Below are positions 5,266 to 5,373 of a DNA stretch of 5,373 bases, piece by piece (positions within the stretch are counted from its first letter, which is position 1; each line of letters opens with the position of its first letter). The notes under the pieces were generated by a model. It ran no database searches. It had not been told where the DNA came from and was given only the letters and a program-made list of their open reading frames with translations. This DNA is from Sporomusaceae bacterium UBA1887 (GTDB lineage: Bacteria > Bacillota > Negativicutes > Sporomusales > DSM-15969). Made by a program: the position numbers and the translations under genes. Where the stretch lies: NCBI GenBank assembly GCA_002337925.1, contig DDHB01000055.1, positions 5,198 through 10,570 on the forward strand. The letters are read 5' to 3'.

Positions 5266-5373
5266 ATCCCACTTTTCTCCCGCCTAAATAAGCTTCCATT
5301 ACTCTGGGGTCATTCGCAATATCTTCAGCTTTGCCATGTAAAACAACGCGTCCGGTTTCCATGACATAGGCAT
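5264..5373 (-). CDS. livF: Branched-chain amino acid ABC transporter ATP-binding protein, C-terminal end only (LivF-like)
   Basis: On the minus strand a frame open from the window edge encodes AYVMETGRVVLHGKAEDIAN and then DPRVMEAYLGGRKVG before TAA (5266-5264), 35 codons in all. The 'YV.E.GRVVL.G...DI..DP.V..AYLGG' pattern is the typical tail of the Liv ATPases. The 'ETGRVVL.G' and 'AYLGG' forms favour LivF over LivG. Family members are about 235 residues, so most of the gene, including Walker motifs, lies beyond the window. It would power uptake of leucine/isoleucine/valine or related amino acids. It converges on the amidohydrolase gene and is separated from it by a shared terminator, so it is not in the same operon. 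It is too short for the assignment to LivF rather than LivG to be certain. Confidence 0.8.
   Translation of the reverse strand, partial: AYVMETGRVVLHGKAEDIANDPRVMEAYLGGRKVG

Overview
This 5.4 kb window looks like chromosome from a Firmicutes-type bacterium. The ribosome-binding sites are strong AGGAGG types, there are TTG and possibly GTG starts, and a sigma-54 enhancer-binding protein is present. A member of the Negativicutes (Sporomusa/Pelosinus relatives) or a related anaerobic Clostridia lineage would fit, but the lineage is an inference from style and gene content. I see no mobile element, CRISPR array, tRNA or rRNA.

Layout. (1) Positions 1-633, plus strand: the 3' part of an unrecognised, probably exported protein gene, open from the first base of the window. 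(2) Positions 646-702: a long, almost perfectly paired hairpin with T tracts on both strands, a two-way terminator between convergent genes. (3) Positions 717-2738, minus strand: a sigma-54-dependent activator with an uncharacterised N-terminal sensor region, a PAS domain, an intact AAA+ domain, and a winged-helix-like C-terminus in place of the usual Fis-type helix-turn-helix. (4) Positions 2739-2934: a 196-base divergent control region with two abutting inverted repeats, smaller palindromes and a near-consensus -24/-12 sigma-54 promoter. (5) Positions 2935-5191, plus strand: a tight three-gene operon, yjiH-like and yjiG-like membrane proteins (11-base overlap) followed by an M20D amidohydrolase resembling AmhX. 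(6) Positions 5221-5265: a second two-way terminator. (7) Positions 5264-5373, minus strand: the last 35 codons of a branched-chain amino acid ABC transporter ATPase, probably livF.

How the parts fit. The divergent activator and the sigma-54 promoter make 717-5191 read as one self-contained regulon. An effector sensed by the N-terminal/PAS region would switch on a two-part membrane protein pair and a cytoplasmic metallo-amidohydrolase. In E. coli, yjiH and yjiG sit beside iadA, an isoaspartyl dipeptidase; here the hydrolase slot is filled by an unrelated M20 enzyme. The inferred role is import of an N-acyl/N-aroyl amino acid or small peptide-like amide and its hydrolysis to free amino acid. 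The substrate cannot be read from the sequence. The most interesting points are this transporter-hydrolase pairing, the unusual DNA-binding end of the activator, and the perfect 10-bp inverted repeat that lies both over the activator's own promoter region and at enhancer distance from the operon promoter.
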